Part shown: positions 26,966 to 34,500 of the stretch, in pieces
Layout of the letters: each line of letters starts with the position of its first letter
Numbering within the stretch: the stretch's first letter is position 1
Origin: Mycolicibacterium mengxianglii
GTDB lineage: Bacteria; Actinomycetota; Actinomycetes; Mycobacteriales; Mycobacteriaceae
Direction of reading: 5' to 3'
Length of the DNA stretch: 64,000 nt
Assembly: GCF_015710575.1 (NCBI RefSeq)
Contig: NZ_CP065373.1
Span: 4,154,001-4,218,000 of the forward strand
The notes under the pieces: model-generated
What the model saw: the letters and a program-made list of their open reading frames with translations, nothing else
Database searches by the model: none
What the model was told of the DNA's origin: nothing
Program-made: the position numbers and the translations under genes

Positions 26966-27057
26966 GGAACTGTGTTTACCAGATCGCCACGGATACTGGC
27001 GGCTATGGCGTTTGAAGAATTAGCCCGCGGAAATCGATGAAAGGTTCTGCAGGCGAC

Positions 27058-27372
27058 TCACTGCGGTCTGATCCGGTCGTCCACCGACACCCGGACCTGC
27101 CTCACGACCTGCGCATCCCAGGGCAACGTCACCGGCGGCGCTGAGTGCTTGTGGCCGACCTTAATGGCGTCCACTACCACTGGCTCCCCCGCCCGTAACG
27201 CCCGCAGCAATCCATCGGGCCGATTAAACAGCCCCTTCGAAGAATCTTCCGGATCCGCCGGCCGCGGGAAGTGTCGATGACGCCGCTCCTCCCGATCGAG
27301 CATGGCCCGATACACCCCGGGAACCCACACACCCGACCCCGACGGTGCCCCACTTTCGCTAACCCGTGGCAT
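27058..27372 (-). CDS. Hypothetical element protein
   Basis: 104 aa from ATG 27372, overlapping the end of the upstream gene by 14 bases and ending the 15-gene minus-strand operon. The short basic N-terminal part (LDREERRHRHFPRP) and the C-terminal beta-like part (RQVRVSVDDRIRPQ) match no family known to me. Confidence 0.6.
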   Translation of the reverse strand: MPRVSESGAPSGSGVWVPGVYRAMLDREERRHRHFPRPADPEDSSKGLFNRPDGLLRALRAGEPVVVDAIKVGHKHSAPPVTLPWDAQVVRQVRVSVDDRIRPQ

Positions 27373-27715
27373 CGCGCTCCCACCTCGCATTCGCAGCCTT
27401 GCGCGCCTTCTTTGTGCTGAACGACTCCCGAACCAGTGCTGGCACGTCGGGCTTCACCTGACCCACCAGCCGCGCAGCTGTCGACTCCAACAACCGCAGC
27501 TCCGCAGAGATCTTCAACCGCAACGGCGTGTCCTCCGCAGCCTCATACGCCGCCAAAAAGTCATGCTTCCGGTCCAAAATCGACGAAATCTGAGCCAAAA
27601 TCGCGGTTTCCTGAGCACTCCACACCAGGGCTTGACCCAACCGGGAACCCGCCTGCACAAGCTCTTTGTCCAGCTCACGCAGCACTTTCCGCGCTTCAGG
27701 CGATCTAGCAGCCAT
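27359..27715 (-). CDS. Hypothetical element protein, possibly small-terminase-like
   Basis: 118 aa from ATG 27715 behind a strong GAGGAGG site; the start overlaps the stop of the preceding small gene (TGATG). It is entirely helical (ALVWSAQETAILAQISSILD, RLKISAELRLLESTAARLV) with a basic tail. This pattern recalls short proteins of phiRv1/phiRv2-type elements and some small terminase subunits, but I could not confirm that. Confidence 0.65.
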   Translation of the reverse strand: MAARSPEARKVLRELDKELVQAGSRLGQALVWSAQETAILAQISSILDRKHDFLAAYEAAEDTPLRLKISAELRLLESTAARLVGQVKPDVPALVRESFSTKKARKAANARWERDATG

Positions 27716-27924
27716 CAGATCCTCCTCTGAACTCTGCCGTCATGCGTGCTCGCAACCCGAGAAGGCTGGGCAGGGGTTGTCTCGTGGCCCCCGGGAGAGG
27801 GGTGGAGGCCGGGGCCTGTGGCAGCGGCTGGGCGCAGGTGCGCGCTCTGGTGTAGGAGTACTGCGTCGCCGTCGTGGCGCGTCCTTGCCTCGTGAGGTTT
27901 GACGCCGTGCCGCTGCCGTTCCAT
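27715..27924 (-). CDS. Predicted small protein
   Basis: 69 aa, linked by TGATG overlaps to the genes on both sides (27924 and 27715), which is the main reason to accept it. The product is His- and Arg-rich without recognised motifs. It could instead be a translational linker. Confidence 0.45.
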   Translation of the reverse strand: MERQRHGVKPHEARTRHDGDAVLLHQSAHLRPAAATGPGLHPSPGGHETTPAQPSRVASTHDGRVQRRI

Positions 27925-28925
27925 CAGGCTTCCTGCTTGGCCGCTTCGGCTTCGGCCCGCTGCTTGCCGAACAGCTTGGGTGAGCCGACTGGCATGTTCC
28001 AGAGGTCGGGTTTGCCTGTGTCGAACCGTGCTCCGGTTTGGTCCACGGTCCGGTGCTGTCCGTGTTCGTCATACTTGCTGGGGACTGCGGGTGCTGCGGA
28101 GGTTGGTGCGGCTGGCCGTGTGCCGTCGTTGCCTCGGGCGAGGTGGTCTTTGATCTGGTCGCTGGTGGGACACCAGATGCCGCTGTCGTTTCGGATGAAC
28201 CAGACCAGTTGTTCCACTGGGTTCGAGGGCCAGGGCGCTTCGCCGGGTCGGTCGAGTCGGTTGGAGTCTGTGTGGCCGCGCCACTTGGGTGCAACCTTGG
28301 GTAGATTGCGGTGGAAGAAGAGGCGGGCCTCGGGGTCGGGGATGTTTGGTTGGTTGTTGCCGCAGCGCAGTTGGTCGAAATCGCCTTCGGCGGTGTCTCG
28401 GTAGAGGGCGAGCTGCGCTCTGCGGATGGAGTCGTATTCGGCTCGGAGTTCGGTCAGGGTCTTCCAGTGTCCGGCGACGTTGGCTTGGATGGCCGCTGCT
28501 GGGTCGTTGACGTCGGGGCCGAGGGCGTCGACTGCGGCGGCGGCATCGGTGCAGACGGTTTTGAGTTGGTCGGCGAGGCCGCGTACGAGTTTGGCGGCGT
28601 TCTGCTGGATCAGGTCGGCGGCGTCGCTGCGGGCCTCGATTTCAAGGTTCCTGAGTACGTCGAGGCTTTCTTCGGTTTTCTTGCCGTAGCGGCGGCGGTC
28701 GACTTCGGCGTCGAGCCAGTCGGTGGTGACGTCTTCTGGCGTGGCTGGCCGGCTGGATTGTGTTGCAGGGTTGTTGGCGATTTGTTGGGCCAGTTCGGCT
28801 GCTTTGTCGGCTACTGCGAGTGCTGTGCGGAATCCGTCGATGTCGGCGAGCATGGCTGCCAGGCGGGCGTTGGTGGCGGCGCGGAGCAGTGGGCTGCTGC
28901 CGGGGCGGAATTGTGTGGTGGTCAT
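27924..28925 (-). CDS. Hypothetical element protein
   Basis: 333 aa from ATG 28925, ATGA-coupled to the upstream gene. The first half is helical and Ala-rich, probably coiled-coil (ALAVADKAAELAQQIANNP, LIQQNAAKLVRGLADQLKTV). The second half is more globular (VEQLVWFIRNDSGIWCPT). No family was recognised. It is the largest unidentified protein of the core operon. Confidence 0.7.
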   Translation of the reverse strand: MTTTQFRPGSSPLLRAATNARLAAMLADIDGFRTALAVADKAAELAQQIANNPATQSSRPATPEDVTTDWLDAEVDRRRYGKKTEESLDVLRNLEIEARSDAADLIQQNAAKLVRGLADQLKTVCTDAAAAVDALGPDVNDPAAAIQANVAGHWKTLTELRAEYDSIRRAQLALYRDTAEGDFDQLRCGNNQPNIPDPEARLFFHRNLPKVAPKWRGHTDSNRLDRPGEAPWPSNPVEQLVWFIRNDSGIWCPTSDQIKDHLARGNDGTRPAAPTSAAPAVPSKYDEHGQHRTVDQTGARFDTGKPDLWNMPVGSPKLFGKQRAEAEAAKQEA

Positions 28926-29164
28926 CGGGTGGCCTTTCCGGCGGGGTTGCCGTGCTTGTCGATGTATCCGCGGCGGACGGCTTCGTCGAACCCGGGGTTC
29001 TTCAGTGATCCGATGGGGTCTTTGTCGAACTGTCGCTCGCCGGGTAGTGGTGCGGTGGGGGGTGTGGTCTGTTGGGGTTGGCGGACTCGGGACTCGAGTG
29101 CGTTCCATTCCTGGTCGCTGAGGCTGCGGAGGTGATCTTCGAATGCCTCGGAGAGGTTAGCCAC
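28922..29164 (-). CDS. Hypothetical element protein
   Basis: 80 aa from GTG 29164, overlapping the upstream DNA-binding gene by 8 bases and the next gene by ATGA. The N-terminal helix SEAFEDHLRSLSDQEWNALE is followed by a Pro/Gln-rich linker and DEAVRRGYIDKHG. The function is unknown. Confidence 0.65.
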   Translation of the reverse strand: MANLSEAFEDHLRSLSDQEWNALESRVRQPQQTTPPTAPLPGERQFDKDPIGSLKNPGFDEAVRRGYIDKHGNPAGKATR

Positions 29165-29507
29165 GGTGTTTCTCTTTCGCGTATTCGATGACGGTGTTGC
29201 GGTTGAAAAGCCAGCGGTTGCTGATCTTCTCGCCGTCGAGGTCTCGGGCGAGGCGGCCGAGGTGTCGGGTCGTCAGGCCGAGTATCTCGGCCGCCTCAGT
29301 GGAGCCAATGAGGAGGAACTCTGACTCCAATTCTGGTTCATCACAGCCGGTTTCATGTCCGGTATCAGACATGAGTGAGGCGGTGTTGAAGCGTCTTGCG
29401 AGTTGCACCATCCACGAGGGGGCCGGCTGGTGGAAGCGTTGCCGCCAGCCGATCACCTCATTGACACAGAACAGTGCTTCCTCAATCTCGCTGTTGGACA
29501 GTCGCAT
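29157..29507 (-). CDS. Excisionase-like DNA-binding protein
   Basis: 116 aa. The C-terminal half is a helix-turn-helix of the excisionase/MerR-like type: GSTEAAEILGLTTRHLGRLA, then KISNRWLFNRNTVIEYAKEK. Small proteins with this domain act as recombination directionality factors or regulators in phiRv1-like elements, so it is the best candidate for the factor controlling excision from eccC4. Confidence 0.78.
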   Translation of the reverse strand: MRLSNSEIEEALFCVNEVIGWRQRFHQPAPSWMVQLARRFNTASLMSDTGHETGCDEPELESEFLLIGSTEAAEILGLTTRHLGRLARDLDGEKISNRWLFNRNTVIEYAKEKHRG

Positions 29508-29510
29508 CGT

Positions 29511-29822
29511 TCACTCACTGTCACTCGGGTCGTCTGAGGCACTGACTTTGGGCCGCCCGGGGCGTGGTTCGTTGATGCGTCCGGCGACGACGCCGCGGGG
29601 ACGGCGTGAGGGTTTCAGGCCGAGGAACCACACTTGGCAGTCGGCTAGCGCGGGGCAGGTGCGGCACAGGTGCAATCCGGTCTCGTGGCGATAAGCGGCG
29701 TCTTCCATCGTCTCGTCAGGATGGCGTGGGTCAAATGCCTCGTGCATTCCAATGCATTGGGCGCCGTCGAGTTGTGGTGCTGCAGAGATGGCTTCGAGGA
29801 GCGGGGCAAGTAAGTAGGCCAT
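29511..29822 (-). CDS. WhiB-family 4Fe-4S regulator
   Basis: 103 aa with the four-cysteine WhiB arrangement: one Cys in AQCIGMHE, then HLCRTCPALADCQVWFLG (C-x2-C-x5-C). It is followed by RGVVAGRI in place of the usual G(V/I)WGG turn, and a basic tail. WhiB proteins bind a 4Fe-4S cluster and the primary sigma factor; phage-borne versions can repress host whiB genes. The start overlaps the previous stop (TGATG). Confidence 0.85.
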   Translation of the reverse strand: MAYLLAPLLEAISAAPQLDGAQCIGMHEAFDPRHPDETMEDAAYRHETGLHLCRTCPALADCQVWFLGLKPSRRPRGVVAGRINEPRPGRPKVSASDDPSDSE

Positions 29823-30418
29823 CAGTCGTCGCTCTCTTTTTCTGCTTGGTTGAACATTTCGCGGGCCTCGTTGATGCGGGTCGCCCAGGCGTTGCGTGCG
29901 GCGTCCGCGAGCCTGACGCGGGTGTCGTAATCACGGGCCTGCTTCTCGATGACCTCGAGCAGCATGGGCGCGACGTGGCTGGCGATCGTGGTCAGAGCAG
30001 CGGCGCAGATCAGGAACATGTGCTCGGGTTCGCGGACTTGCGAGAAGTACTCGCTCATCATGTTGTCTACGTCGTCGTCGTCGGCGCAGCAGCCGAGCAG
30101 GTCGAAGGCCAATCGAGCGCCCCACAACTCTTTTCCATCGATGCTGGGCATTGCGAACATGCCGTTCATCTCGCCGTCGAGACCGACTGTGGGCACTGCC
30201 GTCCACATCGCATCCCAGGTCTCGTTTTCATCCGAGAGGCAAAGGGTCCGAGCTCTTTCGGCCTGCTTCCGCACCTCGGCGAGACGCGCGGGTTGGGTTT
30301 CCTTCGCTTGTTCCATCTCGTCGATGCGGCGCCGCAGGATGTCGCGGGCTGCGCGGCTGGCCTCCTCGATCTCCTCGAGAGACATGTCTCTGTCCTTGAT
30401 GGGCTTGTCGATAGTCAT
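29822..30418 (-). CDS. Hypothetical element protein
   Basis: 198 aa from ATG 30418. A charged coiled-coil N-terminus (RRRIDEMEQAKETQPARLAE) precedes an acidic middle (CCADDDDVDNMMSEYF) and helical C-terminus. No known family. It is coupled to a 31-codon gene upstream (ATGA) and whiB downstream (TGATG). Confidence 0.7.
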   Translation of the reverse strand: MTIDKPIKDRDMSLEEIEEASRAARDILRRRIDEMEQAKETQPARLAEVRKQAERARTLCLSDENETWDAMWTAVPTVGLDGEMNGMFAMPSIDGKELWGARLAFDLLGCCADDDDVDNMMSEYFSQVREPEHMFLICAAALTTIASHVAPMLLEVIEKQARDYDTRVRLADAARNAWATRINEAREMFNQAEKESDD

Positions 30419-30510
30419 TTCGTTTCCGTTCGGTCGAGTTTGAGTGCGGCGGCCGTTGTAATGGCAGCGAGCCTGTAGCCGTTGAGGATTCGGTGGTCGG
30501 TGGTGGTCAT
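30415..30510 (-). CDS. Predicted 31-residue microprotein
   Basis: An ATG at 30510 opens a 31-codon frame (starting MTTTDHRILNGYRLAAITTA) that exactly bridges the RepA-like gene and the 198-aa gene through ATGA overlaps at both ends. The exact fit and similar overlaps throughout the operon argue that it is translated. It is too short for homology assignment. Confidence 0.5.
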   Translation of the reverse strand: MTTTDHRILNGYRLAAITTAAALKLDRTETK

Positions 30511-31736
30511 GCTGCGTTTCCGCCCTGCTGGTTACGCCATGTGCGCATCGCGTTGGCGGTGCGTTGCTTCTGCCACCTGAGTCGTTCGCGGGCATCCTCG
30601 ACGGTCGTCGGCGGTGGATCCAGCTCAGCGATTGCGGCGACGTCTTCAGCGGGTGCGTTCTCGTCGTCGTTGCGCTCACCGTCGGCAGGCGGATAGATCT
30701 GCCACTCCAGAACACCTTCGGTGAAGGCCAACAGTTTGAAGGTGCCCGCGACGGGTTCGCGGTCCCCAACCGGGCAGTGGGCGCGGAGCCCGCCGTGTCT
30801 GTCTTTATTGACCAGGAGTGTGGCGCTGCCCCCATGTCCGGGAGTGAACGGCTGCTTGACCTTCACCCGCAGCGACACCCCGCCGATAGCGCGCCGCTTG
30901 GCTGCGGTGCCTCCCGGGCCCGCCGCACGCGAGTCAGCCCCCTTAGCGAGGTGGTCAACGGCTAAGACAGCGGCGCCGGCCTTTGCGAGTGGCTTCAGCA
31001 CATTGGAGTGGGCCATCGTGAAGTCGTCACTTGAATTGGAGCTGGCGCCGTACAGCGGCAGCAGCTCGCCGATCGAGTCCACAATCGCGACCGCCGGCCT
31101 CCAGACCACGCAGTCGTCGACCACCTGGCGTAGCTCTAACCTGTCCTCCGGCTCGCAATAGCGGAACCGGCTTGGGTCGCGTAACGCTTCGGTAGGAGCG
31201 CCCAGTGCCAGCAGGCGCAGCACTGTGGCAGCCGGGCCGTTGTGATCCAAATCGATTATCAAAACTCGGCGGCCCGCCTGGAGAGCCTCCACCGCGCATG
31301 CAAGGCACAGCCATGTCTTTCCGCTCTCGGGGTCGCCGAAGATCAGATTGACCTGTCCTGCGTAGACCAGGCAGTGCCCATCGGTTCGCCGACCGAGTTG
31401 CGGTTCCGGCGGTTCCGGCATGGTTCCGTCGAGCAAGGACCGAATGTCCACGTAGAGCGGCTTTTCGTCCACGGTTCCCGGTTCCCGCACAGAGGGTTGG
31501 GAACCGGGAACCGCCACCTCGTGGGTGCCGCCAGTTCCGGTAGGTGGTGCAGACTGCACCACCTCGTCGGCGGCGCAGTTCCCGGTTCCCAATCGGTTCC
31601 CGGAACTAGGAACTGCGGTGGTACCCGTAGCGGTTCCCGGTTCCGGAGTCCCTATGCGGGAACCGGGAACCGTACCGTTCTCGAGCGCATTCAGGCGTTC
31701 AGCGATGGCCTGGCCTCGACCGGTAATCGCACTCAT
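30507..31736 (-). CDS. RepA-like AAA ATPase (predicted replicative helicase)
   Basis: 409 aa from ATG 31736. The core is a RecA-fold ATPase of the AAA_25/RepA type: Walker A NLIFGDPESGKTWLCLACA, followed by VLIIDLDHNGPAATVLRLLA, then Walker B AVAIVDSIGELLPLYG and VLAVDHLAKG. The N-terminal 100 residues are low-complexity (Gly, Pro, Thr, Ser) and coincide with a DNA repeat cluster. The C-terminal region could be a DNA-binding extension. It is probably the element's replication protein; phiRv1-type elements carry a similar gene in the same position. Confidence 0.83.
   Translation of the reverse strand: MSAITGRGQAIAERLNALENGTVPGSRIGTPEPGTATGTTAVPSSGNRLGTGNCAADEVVQSAPPTGTGGTHEVAVPGSQPSVREPGTVDEKPLYVDIRSLLDGTMPEPPEPQLGRRTDGHCLVYAGQVNLIFGDPESGKTWLCLACAVEALQAGRRVLIIDLDHNGPAATVLRLLALGAPTEALRDPSRFRYCEPEDRLELRQVVDDCVVWRPAVAIVDSIGELLPLYGASSNSSDDFTMAHSNVLKPLAKAGAAVLAVDHLAKGADSRAAGPGGTAAKRRAIGGVSLRVKVKQPFTPGHGGSATLLVNKDRHGGLRAHCPVGDREPVAGTFKLLAFTEGVLEWQIYPPADGERNDDENAPAEDVAAIAELDPPPTTVEDARERLRWQKQRTANAMRTWRNQQGGNAA
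31472..31672. repeat. GGTTCCC repeat cluster inside the RepA-like gene (possible origin)
   Basis: Within 201 bases the unit GGTTCCC or its complement occurs repeatedly, often doubled. CGGTTCCCGGTTCCC (31472-31486) pairs perfectly with 31499-31513. GTTCCCGGTTCCC is at 31578-31590, and CGGTTCCCGGAAC at 31594-31606. CGGTTCCCGGTTCC (31631-31644) pairs perfectly with 31659-31672. Iteron-like repeats inside an initiator gene recall the lambda origin within gene O. Confidence 0.7.
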
Positions 31737-32071
31737 CGGACCACCTCCCGGCGCATCCACGGCTTCGAGGCGTGGAACTGTTCACGTCGATGAACGCTTG
31801 AGGCCGTGCCGCCCCAGTCGTTGGCTGCTGCAACGGCTCTCGACGCGTCGCACCACGCGGTCTGATTTGCCTCCAGGCGGAGAGCCCAGTGGCGAGCCGC
31901 GTCTAAGATCGCCGCCCACTTCGCCGGGTCGTAGTCGTCGAGAACAGCCCACGCCGGCGACCCCACCATCGGCCAGGAAGCGTTTTCGCGGGACCGCGAA
32001 AGCTGTTCGTCAACGAACTTGGTGACCTCGTAGAACGAGACCTGCTGAGAGTTGCACGGCGAAACGCTCAT
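31733..32071 (-). CDS. DUF2742 family protein
   Basis: 112 aa from ATG 32071. The motifs VSFYEVTKFVDEQL, ASWPMVGSPAWAVLDDYDP, AAILDAARHWALRLE and SKPWMRREVVR match the DUF2742 family, known mainly from mycobacterial phiRv1-like prophages. The function is unknown. It lies directly upstream of the RepA-like gene and is ATGA-coupled to it. Confidence 0.82.
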   Translation of the reverse strand: MSVSPCNSQQVSFYEVTKFVDEQLSRSRENASWPMVGSPAWAVLDDYDPAKWAAILDAARHWALRLEANQTAWCDASRAVAAANDWGGTASSVHRREQFHASKPWMRREVVR

Positions 32072-32349
32072 CACTTCGCACCGCCTGCCCGTGCCGAGCA
32101 CTTCGGCCCTGCATGTCGACGCACACTGCTCGGCGCGGAAAGCCAGTGCCCGCAATGGATGCACTGGACCGCGAGTCGGAAACCTAAGGCAGTGGCCTCA
32201 TTCAAGAGTTTCGCTTCGATCCGGTCGTCCAGCGACGGTGCTTCATGACGCTGGCGGCCGGGCAGCACGGTAAGATCGGTGGTATCGACTGTGGTGGTTG
32301 TCGAGGCGGCCCGGGACTCTCCCCCCGGGCTCCTTCGTCTCTTGCTCAT
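32071..32349 (-). CDS. Small zinc-ribbon-like protein (DUF6011-like)
   Basis: 92 aa. The basic N-terminus is followed by CIHCGHWLSAPSSVRRHAGP and KCSAR, a C-x2-C...H...C pattern expected to bind one zinc. Similar short proteins occur in actinophages and related elements. It is TGATG- and ATGA-coupled to its neighbours. Confidence 0.72.
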   Translation of the reverse strand: MSKRRRSPGGESRAASTTTTVDTTDLTVLPGRQRHEAPSLDDRIEAKLLNEATALGFRLAVQCIHCGHWLSAPSSVRRHAGPKCSARAGGAK

Positions 32350-32552
32350 TGGTTGCCGCCCGCCCGCAGCAGCGCCGCAATCTGAGTCAGTTGCTCGGCA
32401 GAGAGCGCTGGCGCTTCAGACAGAACCTTCTGTACGTGGTCTTCTAGGCGGGCGGCGCGCAAGTCCCGTTTTGCGTCAAGCAGCTCGGGGTCGTCTGGCT
32501 TTCGCGACCTTGATAGCGCGGCTAGTTTGGCTCGTTCTCGAGTCCAAGACAT
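32346..32552 (-). CDS. Hypothetical small element protein
   Basis: 68 aa from ATG 32552 behind GGAGG. It is highly charged and helical (LLDAKRDLRAARLEDHVQKV). It is the first gene after a 74-base gap that holds a palindrome, so a promoter for the replication genes may lie just upstream. Confidence 0.7.
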   Translation of the reverse strand: MSWTRERAKLAALSRSRKPDDPELLDAKRDLRAARLEDHVQKVLSEAPALSAEQLTQIAALLRAGGNQ

Positions 32553-32572
32553 GAAATGCCTCCGGGCATGAG

Positions 32573-32582
32573 GGGTTAACCC
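32573..32582. promoter_or_regulatory. Palindrome in the gap upstream of the replication genes
   Basis: GGGTTAACCC is a perfect palindrome inside AGGGGTTAACCCTCT. It sits in the only sizeable gap (32553-32626) of the minus-strand operon, about 20 bases upstream of a GGAGG-preceded start. It is a candidate operator. Confidence 0.4.
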
Positions 32583-32626
32583 TCTGTCTGGAGGCTGCTT
32601 TGACGCGCCAATGGAATCTGCGGTCG

Positions 32627-33100
32627 CTACGTACTGTAGCTGCTAAGCCGCGAAAGCAGTTGGAGCGACACGGCCATGTCGTTGCCGCGGGGTTCAATGC
32701 CAATCTCGAGCGCTACCGTCGGTTGCTGCCTCGCCAACAGCAGCGTCTGCTGCAGCCCACGCTGAATGTCTTCCCAATGACGGGTCAGCTTCTGCGGGCA
32801 AACACCGCAGGGCAAATTGAAGTTCATCCGAGCCGGCGCCGCCAAAAGCCTCTGCTGCTCATCAGTGGGGGTTCCAAACCGTCGCGCTGCCTCGGCCGCA
32901 CCTAGCTCACCGCCCCGCCTCGGGCTGATGTACTCGTCGCCCTGCAGGTGTGCCAGTAGCTTCTGGCGCCACTCACCAGTGAGGTGCCACTGCGAGGTTT
33001 CGTCCCCTTCGAATATGCAAACGAGGGCGACGTTATCGGTGTGTGCGTAGCCACCATCGCGGAGTGCTCGTCCCTTGCAGAACACCTCAATCATGGTCAT
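32627..33100 (-). CDS. Hypothetical element protein
   Basis: 157 aa from ATG 33100, whose start overlaps the integrase stop (ATGA). It contains two cysteines in LPCGVCPQK and a helical C-terminus (WEDIQRGLQQTLLLARQQ). No family was recognised. Because it is co-translated with the integrase it may influence recombination. Confidence 0.65.
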   Translation of the reverse strand: MTMIEVFCKGRALRDGGYAHTDNVALVCIFEGDETSQWHLTGEWRQKLLAHLQGDEYISPRRGGELGAAEAARRFGTPTDEQQRLLAAPARMNFNLPCGVCPQKLTRHWEDIQRGLQQTLLLARQQPTVALEIGIEPRGNDMAVSLQLLSRLSSYST

Positions 33101-34488
33101 GAGTGAACCTTCCAAGAGATACCGATGTACTCCGGATCGAATCCGCGCAACCCGCGCGGAGACGGTTTGACGGTGACCGTTAGTAACTGGTCAATAATCT
33201 TTCCGCGTATATCAGGGGCGAGTGCCACCCAACGATCCTTCAGTTGCTCGCCTTGACGCCCCGCAGCCATGAACGCAGCGACCGGGCTGCTCTGTGTGCT
33301 CGCGGCGAGATCTCGGTCCACGCTTTCCATAGCGCGGGAGAGTTCAGCGGTGCCCCGTTTGAGTTGGGGCGCAAGTATGGATCCTTCGGCGAACAGCGCC
33401 GCGAGTTCTTCTTGGCGGGCCTGAAGCGCCGACTTTTGCGTATGGAGTGCAGCAACGTCGACCCCGGGTTTATCGAGTGCGTTGCATAATTGGGCAGCGT
33501 CAGGCATCACTAGCCGACCCAGGATGATGGCGTCAACGTAGGCGTCGAGGGCAACGCTCTGTCGCCGGACATGGCTGCGGTTCGGGCACCTGTACGCATG
33601 TTGCTTCCCGCCGGCCGCGGAGTACGAGACCAGCTTGGTTGAGCACACCCCGCAGCCGTAGACACCTACTCCTTGGTACCGGCGCTCGGCTCCGATGCCG
33701 GCGTTTAGCCGTGTGGGGTCCTTGAGGTACGCGACGATGCCGTGATGCGTGTCCTCGTCAATGATTGGTTCCCAGTTACCGGGTCCGACGACCTTGCCCT
33801 GATGAACGACCAGTGCGGCGTATCGCGGATTCATCAGCACCCGTCGCACCATCGGTGACGTCCAAGCCTTCGCACTACCGGTCGTTTCAAGTGAGAGTGA
33901 ATTCCATTCCCTTGCAACGGCCCGCACTGACTTCCCCGCAAGAACATCAGCTACTGCTGCGCGCACCGCGGAAGCTTCAGGCTCGATGGGTTCGCCGTTC
34001 TGGGTGTAGCCGAACGGTCTCCGCGAGGTCACCCATTCTCCGCTCGCGGCCCGTTGGACGTTGGCGCGCTTGCGCCTCTCCGAAGAGTGCTCCGATTCCT
34101 GACGAGCCACCGAACCTAGGATTCGGGCGACCATGCGGCCGGCACTGGTGGACAGGTCGAGGGTCCCACCTTGGACCGTGCGAATCTCGATGCGGTTGGC
34201 GTCCGCGAGCTCGATTACCCGCTCGAGGTCCTTCATATTGCGGTAGAGGCGGTCGGTGTGCCAGCACAGCAGTGCGTCGAATTCCCCTGCTTTCATCGCG
34301 TCTAGCATGGCTTCAAAGCCAGGGCGCTGCTTGCCGCTATAAGCCGAAATATCGTTGTCGTCAAAGTGTTTCGTAACTTGCCAACTGTGACGCTTGGCGA
34401 GGTCTTGGCAGTCCTCCAGTTGCCTGGAGACGCCTAATCCGCGGCCGGTTTGGTCGTCACTGATCCTCGTGTAGATGGCTGCGCGCAC
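33097..34488 (-). CDS. int: Large serine integrase
   Basis: 463 aa. The N-terminal resolvase domain has the catalytic serine in AAIYTRISDDQTGRGLGVSR and the arginine cluster in CWHTDRLYRNMKDLERVI. The recombinase domain (RRPFGYTQNGEPIEPEASA) is followed by a zinc ribbon (VYGCGVCSTKLVSYS...YRCPN) and a coiled-coil segment, as in the phiRv1 and Bxb1 integrases. It lies immediately inside attR and is first in the minus-strand operon. It is the enzyme expected to have inserted the element into eccC4. Confidence 0.95.
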   Translation of the reverse strand: MRAAIYTRISDDQTGRGLGVSRQLEDCQDLAKRHSWQVTKHFDDNDISAYSGKQRPGFEAMLDAMKAGEFDALLCWHTDRLYRNMKDLERVIELADANRIEIRTVQGGTLDLSTSAGRMVARILGSVARQESEHSSERRKRANVQRAASGEWVTSRRPFGYTQNGEPIEPEASAVRAAVADVLAGKSVRAVAREWNSLSLETTGSAKAWTSPMVRRVLMNPRYAALVVHQGKVVGPGNWEPIIDEDTHHGIVAYLKDPTRLNAGIGAERRYQGVGVYGCGVCSTKLVSYSAAGGKQHAYRCPNRSHVRRQSVALDAYVDAIILGRLVMPDAAQLCNALDKPGVDVAALHTQKSALQARQEELAALFAEGSILAPQLKRGTAELSRAMESVDRDLAASTQSSPVAAFMAAGRQGEQLKDRWVALAPDIRGKIIDQLLTVTVKPSPRGLRGFDPEYIGISWKVHS

Positions 34489-34500
34489 ATAAGCATCATA

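Noticed and set aside
29822..30835. 337-codon reading frame extending upstream of the 198-aa protein
   Set aside because: The extension overlaps the RepA-like gene in another frame; the ATG at 30418 with an ATGA junction is the natural start.
31472..31672. CRISPR array
   Set aside because: The repeats are short, in both orientations and without regular spacers; they fit an iteron or origin pattern, and no cas genes are present.
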